Shown here one piece after another: positions 8,644 to 18,037 of a stretch of DNA of 64,000 bases. Each line of letters starts with the position of its first letter. Within the stretch, counting starts at the first letter, position 1. The stretch is from Clostridiales bacterium (lineage in GTDB: Bacteria > Bacillota > Clostridia > Oscillospirales > Acutalibacteraceae), in assembly GCA_019418545.1 (NCBI GenBank), contig DYBQ01000007.1, positions 1-64,000 of the forward strand, in the 5' to 3' direction. Both the position numbers and the translations under genes were made by a program. The notes beneath the pieces are model-generated. The model searched no databases, had not been told where the DNA came from, and worked only from the letters and a program-made list of their open reading frames with translations.

Positions 8644-9231
8644 TTATTTTGCGTTCTTCACCACATCCCAGTTCTGTTTGAGATATACCAGACCGGACAA
8701 TACGGCAAAAAAGGTTGCCACTGCCAGGAAAACTTCTCCAATTCCCCAGAACAGAATCAATATATCGGGATTTACAAAATCAATCAACTCCAGGCTTCCC
8801 AGTTCGCCTATGTATTGGAGCAGTAAGATGACGCAAATAGCTACAATTTGGCTAACGGTTTTAATTTTCCCCCAATTGTTAGCCGCAATCACCGTGCCCT
8901 TTCCGGCAGCTACCAGCCGGATAGAGGTGACCATAAATTCCCGGGCAATAATCAGCAATACCAGCCATACGTCACATAACCCCAAACTAACAAAACATAC
9001 CAGCGCTGAAATCACCAGGATTTTATCCGCCAGCGGGTCCATAAACTTTCCAAAGTCCGTAATTTGATGGTATTTTCGTGCCAGCTTTCCGTCCAAATGG
9101 TCTGTATAAGAAGCGATTCCAAACAGCGCCAGCGCGATGAGATAATGATGAGGAAATGGCCACAACAGGGCCAGTACAAAAAACGGTACCATAACCATAC
9201 GCAATACCGTCAGTTTATTTGGCAGATTCAT
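8644..9231 (-). CDS. pgsA: CDP-diacylglycerol--glycerol-3-phosphate 3-phosphatidyltransferase
   Basis: Makes phosphatidylglycerol phosphate from CDP-diacylglycerol and glycerol-3-phosphate at the cytoplasmic membrane. The 195-residue integral membrane protein starts MNLPNKLTVLRMV. It carries the CDP-alcohol phosphotransferase signature D-G-x2-A-R-x8-G-x3-D-x3-D in DHLDGKLARKYHQITDFG and the following FMDPLADK. Several hydrophobic segments follow. AGGAGG at 9243-9248 precedes the ATG. It lies 58 bases after rimO on the same strand and is probably the last gene of a recA-recX-rimO-pgsA transcript. Confidence 0.93.
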   Translation of the reverse strand: MNLPNKLTVLRMVMVPFFVLALLWPFPHHYLIALALFGIASYTDHLDGKLARKYHQITDFGKFMDPLADKILVISALVCFVSLGLCDVWLVLLIIAREFMVTSIRLVAAGKGTVIAANNWGKIKTVSQIVAICVILLLQYIGELGSLELIDFVNPDILILFWGIGEVFLAVATFFAVLSGLVYLKQNWDVVKNAK

Positions 9232-9289
9232 GAAGCGGATACCTCCTGCAAATACTTGGGGAACGGGAGACCCGCTCCATTATTTGAAA

Positions 9290-10618
9290 TCAAATTCTCT
9301 CACCGGTAAGGTCGCAGTCCATACAATCGTCAATACGCACTTTAACGAACTGGCCAAAATAGGGTTTATTTCCCTGGGCGGTAAAGAACACCTTGCCGTC
9401 AATGTCGGGGGAGTCGGCGGCAGTACGGCCAAAATAGCACTCGGCATATCGGTCAAAGCCCTCGGTAAGCACTGTAACCGCCTTGCCAATCATTTCTTCA
9501 CCCTTTTGCTGCATGATTTCCATCTGCTGCTCCATGATAATCTCGGCGCGCTGATTCTTCACGTCCTCATCAATTTGGTCAGGAAGCAGGGCAGCGGGGG
9601 TATCCTCCTCCTGTGAATAAGCAAAGCATCCCAGACGGTCAAAACGAACCTCCTGCACAAACTCGGAAAGCTCGGTGAAATCTTCTTCTGTTTCGCCGGG
9701 GAATCCGGTAATCAGCGTGGTACGCAGCACCAGTCCCGGCACTTTCTCCCTCATATGAGCAATGAGCTTTAGCAGGGACTCTTTATCGCCGCGGCGGTTC
9801 ATGGCTTTCAGGACTTTTCCTGATGCATGCTGCAGCGGCAAATCAATATATTTCACAATTTTCGGCTCGCTGGCCATCACATCCAGCAGCTCATCGGTAA
9901 CCGTGTCGGGATAGCAATACAGCAGACGAACCCAGCGCAGCTTTTCAATCTGGCACAGCCGGCGCAGCAGCTCCGGCAGCTTTAATTCGCCATATAAATC
10001 AAGGCCATAACGGCTGGTGTCCTGTGCAATGACAATGAGTTCCTTGGCACCATCGTCTACCAGCTTTTGCGCTTCTTCCACGATGCTTTCCATGGTTCGG
10101 CTGCGATATCCTCCGCGAATAAGGGGAATTGCACAGTAAGTACAGCGGTTGTCACAGCCTTCTGCAATTTTTAAATAGGCAAAATAGCTGGGGGTTGAAA
10201 GCTCCCGGTCCCCACACAGGGGCATTTTTTCCTTGTCGGGAAACACATCCTGTGTTTCTCCCTCCATCACCTTGCCGATAATCTCCGCAATTTCTCCGTT
10301 GGCACCAATTCCTACCACCGCATCCACCTCGGGAATTTCTTTGCGAATTTCCTGCTGATATCGCTGGGAAAGACATCCCGTTACCACAATTTTCTTAATA
10401 CGGCCCTCTTTTTTCAGGGTCACCAATTCGAGAATTTCCTCAATGGATTCGGCCTTTGCGCTCTCAATAAAGCCGCAGGTATTGATAATAGCCACATCGG
10501 CCAGCGCTGCATCGTCGCTGAGCTCATAGCCTGCATTTTTTAGGGAAGCCATCAGCATTTCCCCGTCTACCTGATTTTTGGCACAGCCTAAGCTGACCAT
10601 TCCCACTCGTACTGCCAT
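9290..10618 (-). CDS. rimO: Ribosomal protein S12 methylthiotransferase
   Basis: A radical-SAM enzyme that adds a methylthio group to an Asp of ribosomal protein S12. Domains in order are an N-terminal MTTase domain (VGMVSLGCAKNQVDGE, with later NTCGF and TGCL cysteines for the second cluster), the radical-SAM core with CDNRCTYCAIP, and a C-terminal TRAM domain. The frame allows an ATG at 10627, but AAGG abuts that codon directly. The ATG at 10618 has AAGGA about 8 bases upstream, so I start there (442 residues). The start sequence MAVRVGMVSLGC fits the family. Confidence 0.93.
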   Translation of the reverse strand: MAVRVGMVSLGCAKNQVDGEMLMASLKNAGYELSDDAALADVAIINTCGFIESAKAESIEEILELVTLKKEGRIKKIVVTGCLSQRYQQEIRKEIPEVDAVVGIGANGEIAEIIGKVMEGETQDVFPDKEKMPLCGDRELSTPSYFAYLKIAEGCDNRCTYCAIPLIRGGYRSRTMESIVEEAQKLVDDGAKELIVIAQDTSRYGLDLYGELKLPELLRRLCQIEKLRWVRLLYCYPDTVTDELLDVMASEPKIVKYIDLPLQHASGKVLKAMNRRGDKESLLKLIAHMREKVPGLVLRTTLITGFPGETEEDFTELSEFVQEVRFDRLGCFAYSQEEDTPAALLPDQIDEDVKNQRAEIIMEQQMEIMQQKGEEMIGKAVTVLTEGFDRYAECYFGRTAADSPDIDGKVFFTAQGNKPYFGQFVKVRIDDCMDCDLTGERI

Positions 10619-10669
10619 ATTGTCCATCCTTATCGTAAATTTATGTGTAAAACGTTTGGGTTATGCAGT

Positions 10670-11281
10670 TCACTCTTCACTTTCCCGGAACTCTGCCAAT
10701 ACGGTTTTAATGTCTTCCCAACCATATCCCAGACGCTGCAAAGCCGCCACTGTTCGGCGGTATCCCTTTTCGTCCCCAAGGCTGCTTTGATACTTCCGCT
10801 CTACAATCTCCCGCAGCTTTTCTTCCGGGTCTGGAGCCATTTCTTCCAAAAGCTCCTCTGTTAGTTCCCTATCAATACCCTTTTGCAGCAGCTCCTGCCG
10901 GGCACGGCGCACGCCATACCCCTTTTTCCCAAGCAAAACCTCTGCCAATTGCCGGCCATAGGCTTCGTCATTCATCAGCCCCAGTTCCTCCATTTTTTCA
11001 ACAGCGGCTTCTGCCGCTTCCCGGCTGGTGGTTCGGCTGATTTTATTTGCCAGCTCCTTTTTAGAGTGGCTTCGATATTCCAGCAGATATAAAGCCTTTT
11101 CTTTGGCTCGCCTAGCTTCGGATTCCTGTAAAAGCTGGTGCAGCTCTTCATCACTGATTTCCATCCCCGGCTTCCACCGGAATTTCAGCAATGTTTCCGT
11201 GTCCACCTTCACAGCGGGTTCCCCGTCCAGATACAGCTGGGAAAGGCGTTTGCGGCGGGGCTCAATGGCTGTAATTTCCAT
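10670..11281 (-). CDS. recX: RecA regulatory protein RecX
   Basis: Modulates RecA filament activity. The 203-residue protein is built of tandem three-helix repeats typical of RecX, with motifs such as ALYLLEYRSHSKKELANK and YGVRRARQELLQKGI. The ATG overlaps the recA stop by one base (TAATG), so the two are translationally coupled. RecX directly after recA is a common arrangement, which supports the call. Confidence 0.9.
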   Translation of the reverse strand: MEITAIEPRRKRLSQLYLDGEPAVKVDTETLLKFRWKPGMEISDEELHQLLQESEARRAKEKALYLLEYRSHSKKELANKISRTTSREAAEAAVEKMEELGLMNDEAYGRQLAEVLLGKKGYGVRRARQELLQKGIDRELTEELLEEMAPDPEEKLREIVERKYQSSLGDEKGYRRTVAALQRLGYGWEDIKTVLAEFRESEE

Positions 11282-12411
11282 TATTCGTCATCATCTACCA
11301 GAATATCAATGTCTGCTGCTGCCGAGGAGCGGCTCTTTCCTGCTGCGGCCTGTGGAGTCGGTGCTTCCACCGGGATTTCTACCGGTTTTGCCGCACTGCC
11401 TTTTGAAGCCTTCGGTTTTCCAAAAAGCTTTCCTACATTTTCTTTCACTTTGCTTTCAATTTCACCGGCAATCTCCGGGTTATTCCCCAAAAACTCCCGG
11501 GAATTATCCCGGCCCTGTCCAAGCCGGTTCCCATTATAGGAGAACCATGCACCGCTCTTTTGGACAATATCCAGCTTGACTGCCAAATCCAGCAGTTCTC
11601 CGGTACGGGAAATGCCTTTTCCATATACTACATCAAACTCTGCTTCCCGGAAGGGAGGAGCCATTTTATTCTTTACTACCTTGGCCTTTGTGCGGGAGCC
11701 AATACGTTCACTGCCTTCTTTTATGGCATCGCCTTTCCGCACGTCAATGCGTACCGTTGCATAGAATTTGAGGGCACGGCCGCCGGGAGTTACCTCCGGG
11801 TTTCCATACATAACGCCGACCTTTTCACGAAGCTGGTTGATGAAAATAGCCACACAGTTGGATTTTGAAATCGCGCCGGTAAGCTTTCTCAGGGCCTGGG
11901 ACATAAGCCTTGCCTGCAATCCCACGTGGGAATCGCCCATTTCGCCCTCGATTTCCGCTTTAGGAACCAGGGCGGCCACCGAGTCCACTACAATAATATC
12001 AATTGCACCGGAACGAACCAAAGCTTCCGTAATTTCCAGTGCCTGCTCACCGGTGTCGGGCTGGGAAACCAGCAGGGAGTCTACATCTACTCCCAGTGCT
12101 CCGGCATAAACCGGGTCCAAAGCATGTTCTACATCAATAAAAGCAGCATATCCGCCCAGTTTTTGTGCCTCTGCTACACAGTGCAGAGCCAAAGTGGTTT
12201 TACCGGAAGATTCCGGGCCATAAATCTCCACCACACGGCCTCTGGGCAATCCGCCAATTCCCAAAGCCAAATCCAGGGACAGGGAACCGGTTGGAATGAC
12301 ATCCACCTGCATGGCTTCGTTTTGTCCCAAACGCATAACGGCACCCTTGCCAAACTGTTTTTCAATCTGTGCCAATGCGGTTTCCAGTGCTTTTTCCTTA
12401 TCAATTGCCAT
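11281..12411 (-). CDS. recA: Recombinase RecA
   Basis: ATP-dependent strand-exchange protein and SOS co-protease. The 376 residues include Walker [14 protein letters not shown], the Walker B region [14 protein letters not shown] loop L1 around [12 protein letters not shown], and L2 around [22 protein letters not shown]. The acidic C-terminus ends [10 protein letters not shown], as usual. A GGAAGGAT site precedes the ATG. Transcription starts from a TTGCTT/TATAAT promoter with a LexA box upstream and a hairpin in the leader. It is followed without a gap by recX. Confidence 0.98.
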   Translation of the reverse strand: MAIDKEKALETALAQIEKQFGKGAVMRLGQNEAMQVDVIPTGSLSLDLALGIGGLPRGRVVEIYGPESSGKTTLALHCVAEAQKLGGYAAFIDVEHALDPVYAGALGVDVDSLLVSQPDTGEQALEITEALVRSGAIDIIVVDSVAALVPKAEIEGEMGDSHVGLQARLMSQALRKLTGAISKSNCVAIFINQLREKVGVMYGNPEVTPGGRALKFYATVRIDVRKGDAIKEGSERIGSRTKAKVVKNKMAPPFREAEFDVVYGKGISRTGELLDLAVKLDIVQKSGAWFSYNGNRLGQGRDNSREFLGNNPEIAGEIESKVKENVGKLFGKPKASKGSAAKPVEIPVEAPTPQAAAGKSRSSAAADIDILVDDDE

Positions 12412-12442
12412 CTATCATCATCCTTCCCTTGTGTTTTCTCAT

Positions 12443-12483
12443 AAAAACAGGGACATTGTTTTTTCATGCCATACAATCCCTGT
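12443..12483 (-). promoter_or_regulatory. Terminator-like hairpin in the recA leader
   Basis: On the minus strand ACAGGGATTGT (12473-12483) pairs with ACAATGTCCCTGT (12447-12459), leaving a 2-base bulge, and is followed by TTTTTAT. It begins within a few bases of the expected transcription start. It could be an attenuator or a 5'-end stabiliser. Confidence 0.45.
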
Positions 12484-12493
12484 GTTCTTTTCT

Positions 12494-12522
12494 ATTATAC
12501 CGGACTTCCACTATAAAAGCAA
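12494..12522 (-). promoter_or_regulatory. recA promoter
   Basis: TTGCTT (12517-12522), a 17-base spacer and TATAAT (12494-12499) on the minus strand, about 80 bases upstream of the recA start. Confidence 0.75.
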
Positions 12523-12537
12523 TGGATTTCCCTAAAA

Positions 12538-13404
12538 TTATCGAACTTCTGTTCGAATTCCGGTAACAGCTCTATCCAATCCGGCAAAATCCTTGTGGAC
12601 ACAAAGCTCCGTCACACCGGCTGCTGTAAACAGCTCACAGACCGCTTCCGCCTGTTCTTCCCCAATTTCTACGGCAACCACTCCGCCGGGCTTTACCGAG
12701 GGAATCCAAAAACTCGCAATTGCCCGATAAAAATCAAGCCCATCTCCTCCGCCATTTAAAGCTGTATGAGGCTCTTTTTGTACTTCTTTCTGCAAAATCG
12801 GGATTTCTCCAGCCCGTACATAAGGAGGATTGGAAATGAGCACATCCAACGAGCCGGGAAGGAGGGAAGAGGGGGCTTTTTCATCCAACACATTGCCCCG
12901 TACTGGTCGTACCCTGCCTTGTCCAAACTTTTGCGTATTGGTTTCCAAAAACACAAAAGCTTCGGATATCCATTCCACGCTATCCATACGTAAACCCGGT
13001 ACCAGGGAGCAAAGTCCCAGCGCTACCGCTCCGGTGCCGCCGCACAAATCCACTCCATAAAGAGGAGACGGCCTGTTTTTTAACAAACTGGCAGCAGCCC
13101 GAACCACAACTTCAGTATCTTCCCGCGGAGACAAAACGCCTTCCCCCACAGAAAGCTCCATATCCATAAAAGGCCAGGCTCCCAAGATATATTGCAAAGG
13201 GCGATGCTCCATGCGCTGCTCAATCATTTGTAAGTAAAGTTCCTGTTTTTCCGGAAGCACTTCCTGATTTCCATGAACAAAAATTTCCTGACGGCTAACC
13301 TCCAACACCTTTTCGGCTATACAACCGGCATCGAATTCGGGGCTGTCACAACCAGCTTCCCGCAAACGGTTTCGTCCCTGCCGGTACAATTGCATAATCG
13401 TCAT
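12538..13404 (-). CDS. prmC: Peptide chain release factor N5-glutamine methyltransferase
   Basis: Methylates the Gln of the GGQ motif in release factors RF1 and RF2. The 288-residue protein has the N-terminal helical domain and a Rossmann methyltransferase domain with the SAM loop DLCGGTGAVALGL and the catalytic NPPY in LISNPPYVRAGE. The start overlaps the stop of yqhQ by 4 bases. Its last codons contain the LexA box that serves recA downstream. yqhQ-prmC next to each other is common in Clostridia, usually followed by prfA, which is absent here. Confidence 0.93.
   Translation of the reverse strand: MTIMQLYRQGRNRLREAGCDSPEFDAGCIAEKVLEVSRQEIFVHGNQEVLPEKQELYLQMIEQRMEHRPLQYILGAWPFMDMELSVGEGVLSPREDTEVVVRAAASLLKNRPSPLYGVDLCGGTGAVALGLCSLVPGLRMDSVEWISEAFVFLETNTQKFGQGRVRPVRGNVLDEKAPSSLLPGSLDVLISNPPYVRAGEIPILQKEVQKEPHTALNGGGDGLDFYRAIASFWIPSVKPGGVVAVEIGEEQAEAVCELFTAAGVTELCVHKDFAGLDRAVTGIRTEVR
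12542..12555. promoter_or_regulatory. LexA/DinR (SOS) box upstream of recA
   Basis: CGAACTTCTGTTCG has perfect inverted half-sites and fits the Gram-positive SOS box CGAAC-N4-GTTCG. It lies in the last codons of prmC, 20 bases upstream of the recA -35. It predicts LexA repression of recA-recX and downstream genes. No lexA gene is in the window. Confidence 0.85.
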
Positions 13405-14354
13405 AATACGATACGGTCCTCTCCATTTTCGGGAATTACCTTCTCCATAGCAGCAATGGCTACCTCAATCATGCTGTCATCGGGTTCTTTGGTGGTAATG
13501 CGCTGCACCCACAGTCCCGGTGCTGCAATAATCCGAGTCAATCGATTATCTGTGCGTCCGCACAGACGAATCAGTTCATATCCCAATCCCATTACCAGCG
13601 GGATACACAGTATTTTAACAACCGTCCTCAAAAAAGGATTGGTAAACGGAATAAAAAATCCCACTATGATTCCCAATCCCAACATAATCACCATAAAGCT
13701 GGTACCGCACCGGGGATGGAAACGGCCGTGACGGCGAACATTCTCCACGGTTAGTTCTTCGTTGTTCTCATAACAGAAAATAGTTTTGTGCTCTGCACCG
13801 TGATATTGGAAAGTTCGCCGTAAATCCGGCTGTAACCCGCACAGGGCAACATATCCGATAAAAATGGCAATCCGCATGACGCCTTCAATCAAAGAGCGCC
13901 AAACTTCAATCCCTTCACCAGCTCCCATTTTCATCAAATTGACGAGCCAGGTGGGCAGCATAAAAAACAGCAGAATCGCCACTGCAATTCCCAATACCAT
14001 GGCAATCCCCATAATGACATTCATAATTTTTTCGCCAAAGACCTTATCCAGCCATTTTTCAAATCGGGAGGGCTCTTCTTCGTCTTCCAGCCCTTCCATC
14101 GATTTTTCAGCTGATTCATTTAATGCCCGAAACCCTACTCGAAGAGAATCTATCATAGCAGCGGTTCCCCGGATAATGGGCCAACCTAAAATTGGATATT
14201 TGTCCTTCAGGTTTTCGGTGGGCTGCTGGCTTACATCAATTTCGCCATTTGGCTTACGAACCCCTACCGCAGTAACTTTCGGCCCTCTCATCATAATTCC
14301 CTCTACCAGGGCCTGTCCCCCAATAGAGGTAATCATTTTTGTTTTTTCTGCCAT
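13401..14354 (-). CDS. YqhQ family membrane protein (DUF1385)
   Basis: A conserved Firmicutes membrane protein of unknown biochemical role. The 317 residues start with a conserved IGGQALVEGIMMRGP-type segment, where family conservation is highest. Three to four hydrophobic spans follow: about 115-140 (VIMGIAMVLGIAVAILLFFMLP), about 165-185 and about 230-260. A histidine-rich GAEHKTIFCYE motif follows the middle spans and could bind metal. It overlaps prmC by 4 bases, so the two are coupled. Confidence 0.87.
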   Translation of the reverse strand: MAEKTKMITSIGGQALVEGIMMRGPKVTAVGVRKPNGEIDVSQQPTENLKDKYPILGWPIIRGTAAMIDSLRVGFRALNESAEKSMEGLEDEEEPSRFEKWLDKVFGEKIMNVIMGIAMVLGIAVAILLFFMLPTWLVNLMKMGAGEGIEVWRSLIEGVMRIAIFIGYVALCGLQPDLRRTFQYHGAEHKTIFCYENNEELTVENVRRHGRFHPRCGTSFMVIMLGLGIIVGFFIPFTNPFLRTVVKILCIPLVMGLGYELIRLCGRTDNRLTRIIAAPGLWVQRITTKEPDDSMIEVAIAAMEKVIPENGEDRIVL

Positions 14355-14381
14355 ATTTTGAAATTCCTTTCTATGTTCGAA

Positions 14382-15803
14382 TTATATCACGGTTTCCTGT
14401 TTTTTGAGTACCGGGATGGTAATGGTAACAGCGGTACCAATATTTTCATGGCTCTCAATATCCAGCTGTCCTCCATGCAGCTTCATAATTTCATCTGCCA
14501 GCGCCAGCCCTATTCCAGAACCACGAACTGTCTGATTTGCTTTATAAAACTTTTTCTTTACATTAGGAAGATGCTCTGCTGGAATTCCGCATCCATTATC
14601 ACTAATTACCACCCGGATAAATCCAGCCTGCTCTTTCACAGTTACTTCAATAGTACCGCCTTCAGAGGTATATTTTAAAGCGTTATCGATAATGTTTACA
14701 AACACCTGCCGCAATCGATTGATGTCTCCCAGCACTGGTGAAAGTATCGCGGGCTCTTCATACAGCAGATATTTATGCTCTGCTGCTGCACGGTCCGTAA
14801 ACATGTATACTGCTTCTCCCAATTCCGCCAGCAAATCGATTTTTTCCATCATCAGGGTCATACGTCCGTTTTGCATTCGCGAAAAATCCAGCAGTTCTTC
14901 TACCAATCCCGAAAGCCTTTCGGATTCCCGGATAATTACATTCATTCCCTTTTCATAAGTCCCTGCATCCATTCCTCCGCTTTGCAGGGTTTCGGCCCAG
15001 CCTTTAATGGCTGTAAGCGGTGTCCGTAATTCATGAGAAACAGACGAGATAAACTCGTTTTTCATCTTTTCTGCAGCGCCAAGTTCTACAGCCATATCAT
15101 TGATATTATCGCATAGTTGCCCAATTTCATCATTATTGGCTTTTTGAATGCGGGCATTAAAATCCCCTTGAGCAATTCTTTTTGCAGTTGCGCCAATTTG
15201 ACGGATTGGGGTGACAATCGACTTCATAAAATACATGTTAGATAATACTATAAAAGCAATAATCAACAGACTCCCCAATGACAGCAACCCTACAATGACA
15301 ATAATCTGTTGGTCAGCCCTTTCCATAGAGACTACATATCTCAATGCACCGCTAATCCCTCCATTGGTATTGCGGATGACCTTTGTTACCGCCATTACCT
15401 TTTCGCCGCTGTTGAGTCTTCCTGTCCAAACACCAAAATTTGACTCGTCCTTCAGTGCATACTGATAATCCGGCATTGGCTGATTATTGTCCGGTGCAAA
15501 ACCGGTAGAAGAAATAAAAACTTTTCCGCTCAGGTTAATAGCCATTGCTTCCATTTCATTTTTTGCTGTGAAATTCTCAATATAATTTCTGGCGCTCAAA
15601 GTAAATTCTGGTGTTGATTGTTGAGAATAGCCCGAAAACAGGTTTCCCGCCTCTTCACATCGGCCTTTTAACTGGGACAGAATGGTGTTATAAACATACT
15701 GCTGCATCATCACAGATAAAATCACTACCAGTGTAACCAGCACCAGAACAATTACTGTCAGGCTATTAATAATCCATCTTTTGGCAATTCCCCGAACAGC
15801 CAT
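14382..15803 (-). CDS. Sensor histidine kinase with HAMP domain
   Basis: A membrane two-component sensor of 473 residues. TM1 is about 13-35. An extracytoplasmic sensor region of about 130 residues follows, then TM2 at about 166-190, HAMP at about 191-245 and a HisKA domain with the phospho-acceptor His257 in SVSHELRTPLTAIKGW. The HATPase domain has the N box DNALKYTSEGG, the G1 box DNGCGIP and the G2 box GSGIGLALADE. All catalytic boxes are intact. It is the last gene of a lipoprotein-regulator-kinase operon, 27 bases after the regulator. The signal is unknown; the lipoprotein gene suggests cell-envelope sensing. Confidence 0.92.
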   Translation of the reverse strand: MAVRGIAKRWIINSLTVIVLVLVTLVVILSVMMQQYVYNTILSQLKGRCEEAGNLFSGYSQQSTPEFTLSARNYIENFTAKNEMEAMAINLSGKVFISSTGFAPDNNQPMPDYQYALKDESNFGVWTGRLNSGEKVMAVTKVIRNTNGGISGALRYVVSMERADQQIIVIVGLLSLGSLLIIAFIVLSNMYFMKSIVTPIRQIGATAKRIAQGDFNARIQKANNDEIGQLCDNINDMAVELGAAEKMKNEFISSVSHELRTPLTAIKGWAETLQSGGMDAGTYEKGMNVIIRESERLSGLVEELLDFSRMQNGRMTLMMEKIDLLAELGEAVYMFTDRAAAEHKYLLYEEPAILSPVLGDINRLRQVFVNIIDNALKYTSEGGTIEVTVKEQAGFIRVVISDNGCGIPAEHLPNVKKKFYKANQTVRGSGIGLALADEIMKLHGGQLDIESHENIGTAVTITIPVLKKQETVI

Positions 15804-15830
15804 TTTTCTGACGCCCCCTCCATACTAAAC

Positions 15831-16538
15831 TCATTTTTGCTCCCAGCGATATCCTAATCCCCATACTGTGACAATATAATGAGGGTTAGAAGGTTCTTCC
15901 TCAATTTTCATACGTAAACGGCGAATATTCACATCTACAATTTTTTCTTCGCCTACATAATTAGCACCCCATACATGCTTTAAAATATCGGAGCGGTCCA
16001 GCGCTTCCCCAGGATTGGAGAAGAAATATTCCATAATTTGAAATTCTACCTGAGTGAGCTCAATGGGTTTTCCTGCTTTTAATAGTGAGCGGTTTCGCAG
16101 ATTCAGCACAAAATCTCCAGAAACCAATTGTTCTTTAAAATTATTTTCGGTTCTCACTGCGGAAAGTGCTACTCTGCGATAAATGGCATCAACCCGTGCA
16201 ACCAGCTCAGATGGGCTAAACGGTTTGGTAACATAATCGTCTGCTCCCATCATCAAACCGGACACCTTATCCATTTCCTGTGTACGGGCAGTCAACATAA
16301 TAATGCCAATATTACCGTTTTTTTGCCGCAATGTTTTGCACACCGCTAACCCGTCATATTTTCCTGGCATCATAATATCCAGCACTGCTATGTCAAAATC
16401 TCCGCCTTCTCGCTCATAGATTTCCAGTGCTTCTTCTCCATTAGATGCTTCATAAGCATCATATCCAGCTCGTTTTAAATTGATAACCACAAATTCACGA
16501 ATGGCCTGTTCGTCTTCTGCTACCAATATTTTTTTCAT
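15831..16538 (-). CDS. OmpR/PhoB-family response regulator
   Basis: The DNA-binding partner of the adjacent kinase. The 235 residues hold a receiver domain (about 1-120) with the acidic pair in AEDE, phospho-acceptor Asp54 in VLDIMMPG, Thr in MLTART and Lys105 in VTKPF. A winged-helix domain (about 140-233) ends with DVNIRRLRMKIEEEPSNP and VWGLGYRW. It lies between the lipoprotein gene and the kinase gene with gaps of about 30 bases. Confidence 0.93.
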   Translation of the reverse strand: MKKILVAEDEQAIREFVVINLKRAGYDAYEASNGEEALEIYEREGGDFDIAVLDIMMPGKYDGLAVCKTLRQKNGNIGIIMLTARTQEMDKVSGLMMGADDYVTKPFSPSELVARVDAIYRRVALSAVRTENNFKEQLVSGDFVLNLRNRSLLKAGKPIELTQVEFQIMEYFFSNPGEALDRSDILKHVWGANYVGEEKIVDVNIRRLRMKIEEEPSNPHYIVTVWGLGYRWEQK

Positions 16539-16567
16539 GAAACTCCGTCCTTTCTTTCATGCATCCC

Positions 16568-17926
16568 TTATTCAGTGTAGAGGAAATGGAAACTATCCTG
16601 TATTTCTTCTATCGAAAGGGCTAATTCATGCTCCGGCTCAGGGATAGACGCTGCATAGATAAGTCCGCCTCGCTCTGCAATCTGTTCATATCCCTGACTG
16701 TTTGCCGGCCAATCTTCTGCGGTAAATACCTGTATCTTTAAAATTGCCGCTCCTAAAGCTGGATTTCCCTTTCCATCATCTTTTAGCCATTCATAAAATG
16801 TTGTAGAGTGGGTAGAAGCATCACTTTTACAGGTTACTCTATCCCTCCAGGTTTCCGGGAATAAAATCCAAAATCCATCACTGCTGTTGTTTACAGTACT
16901 CATTACCCGGTCCAATATTTCGCCTTCTACATCAAACTGACACCAGTTGATAAGATAAGCTGTGGAGTCTTTGGTGTTCTCCTGGCTGCCAGGCAACAGG
17001 TTGACAATGGGAAATTCAATAATGCTGTTCCCGTCAATATCCCGGGATGTGTAGGCAGCGGCTGCATTTCGACTGGTAATGTTCATATTTTGCGATGCAG
17101 TAGTGGAATAGGGGGCCTCCAGTTTGCTTTCTTTCTCGTTCCAATAAATAATCTGTGTTACCATACTGCTGTCTGCCCGCAATCCATCTACCAGAATTCC
17201 TTTTTGGTTCTGCGAAATCAATCCTGATGAAATCTGCGAATATTGCACAATGGTAGAATCTAAAGTTGTTGCCTCTACGATTTGCAGCCCCCCTTGAGAC
17301 ATCCTCACAATCTCTGCAACTGCTTCCGTAGTATCGGTTGCCAACGTTACCATGAATAATTCATCCTGTACTTCATCCACCAAATTGGTAACCGTCATTT
17401 CCCCATATCCCTGTTCCATGGGATACTCTATCACACCATCCTGCATATAATCATAAACACAAGCTGTACAGCTATTTAGGGTGGAGCTGCCCCAACCAAT
17501 TACTACCTCCTGTATTCCATCATCATCCAAATCTGCAAAGCAGATTTGGTCAACTTGGACGGCTGTATTGGAGAAACTGCGGATTATAGTCCATTCTCCA
17601 TTTTTCTTAGTCATAAAGGAGACAACAGTTCCACCGCTATTATCAGATGCTTCATAAAGAGCGATAGCGTCATCCTGTTGGTCTCCAGTAAAATCCTTTG
17701 TTACAATGGCAGAACGATAATCTCCCTTACGAGGATAACGAAAAGTAATTTCCCCTCCAGCGGTATTAATAAGCAAACTGTGGATAGAACCACGGTCACC
17801 ATCTTCTCTGGGTGGGCTCATTAACGCTTTGGAATCCAATCCTATTACCGAACAGCCGGACAACAGGATAATACAGGCCATTAAAAGCACAATCAGGCTG
17901 CCAATTGTAAACCATCGCCTTCTCAT
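16568..17926 (-). CDS. Lipoprotein with FG-GAP/VCBS-like Ca-binding repeats
   Basis: A surface lipoprotein of 452 residues whose function I do not recognise. The signal peptide (MRRRWFTIGS then a hydrophobic core) ends in the lipobox LLSGC with Cys25. The mature part contains acidic repeats of the FG-GAP/VCBS type: FTGDQQDDAIALYEA, FADLDDDGIQEVVIGWG and SRDIDGNSIIEFPIV. The Asp-rich loops resemble calcium sites in beta-propeller proteins. It is the first gene of an operon with a response regulator and histidine kinase, so it may help the kinase sense an envelope signal or be autoregulated by it. AAAGGACGGGG lies before the ATG. Confidence 0.75.
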   Translation of the reverse strand: MRRRWFTIGSLIVLLMACIILLSGCSVIGLDSKALMSPPREDGDRGSIHSLLINTAGGEITFRYPRKGDYRSAIVTKDFTGDQQDDAIALYEASDNSGGTVVSFMTKKNGEWTIIRSFSNTAVQVDQICFADLDDDGIQEVVIGWGSSTLNSCTACVYDYMQDGVIEYPMEQGYGEMTVTNLVDEVQDELFMVTLATDTTEAVAEIVRMSQGGLQIVEATTLDSTIVQYSQISSGLISQNQKGILVDGLRADSSMVTQIIYWNEKESKLEAPYSTTASQNMNITSRNAAAAYTSRDIDGNSIIEFPIVNLLPGSQENTKDSTAYLINWCQFDVEGEILDRVMSTVNNSSDGFWILFPETWRDRVTCKSDASTHSTTFYEWLKDDGKGNPALGAAILKIQVFTAEDWPANSQGYEQIAERGGLIYAASIPEPEHELALSIEEIQDSFHFLYTE

Positions 17927-17974
17927 ATTTATCCCCGTCCTTTCACTGCAAAATTTCCTGTATAATTCTGTTTT

Positions 17975-17983
17975 ATTATATCA
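17975..17983 (-). promoter_or_regulatory. Extended -10 promoter of the lipoprotein/two-component operon
   Basis: On the minus strand TGATATAAT gives an extended -10 (TG-A-TATAAT, with TATAAT at 17975-17980) about 50 bases before the start codon. No good -35 is seen. Confidence 0.5.
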
Positions 17984-18037
17984 TCACTGTCTTCAAAAGA
18001 ACAGCCTTAAATAATAGCAATTTCTGATTTTAAATAC

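Noticed and set aside
11921..11930. CCCACGTGGG in recA as a parS site
   Set aside because: The flanks do not fit the consensus and the bases encode the conserved DSHVG of RecA.
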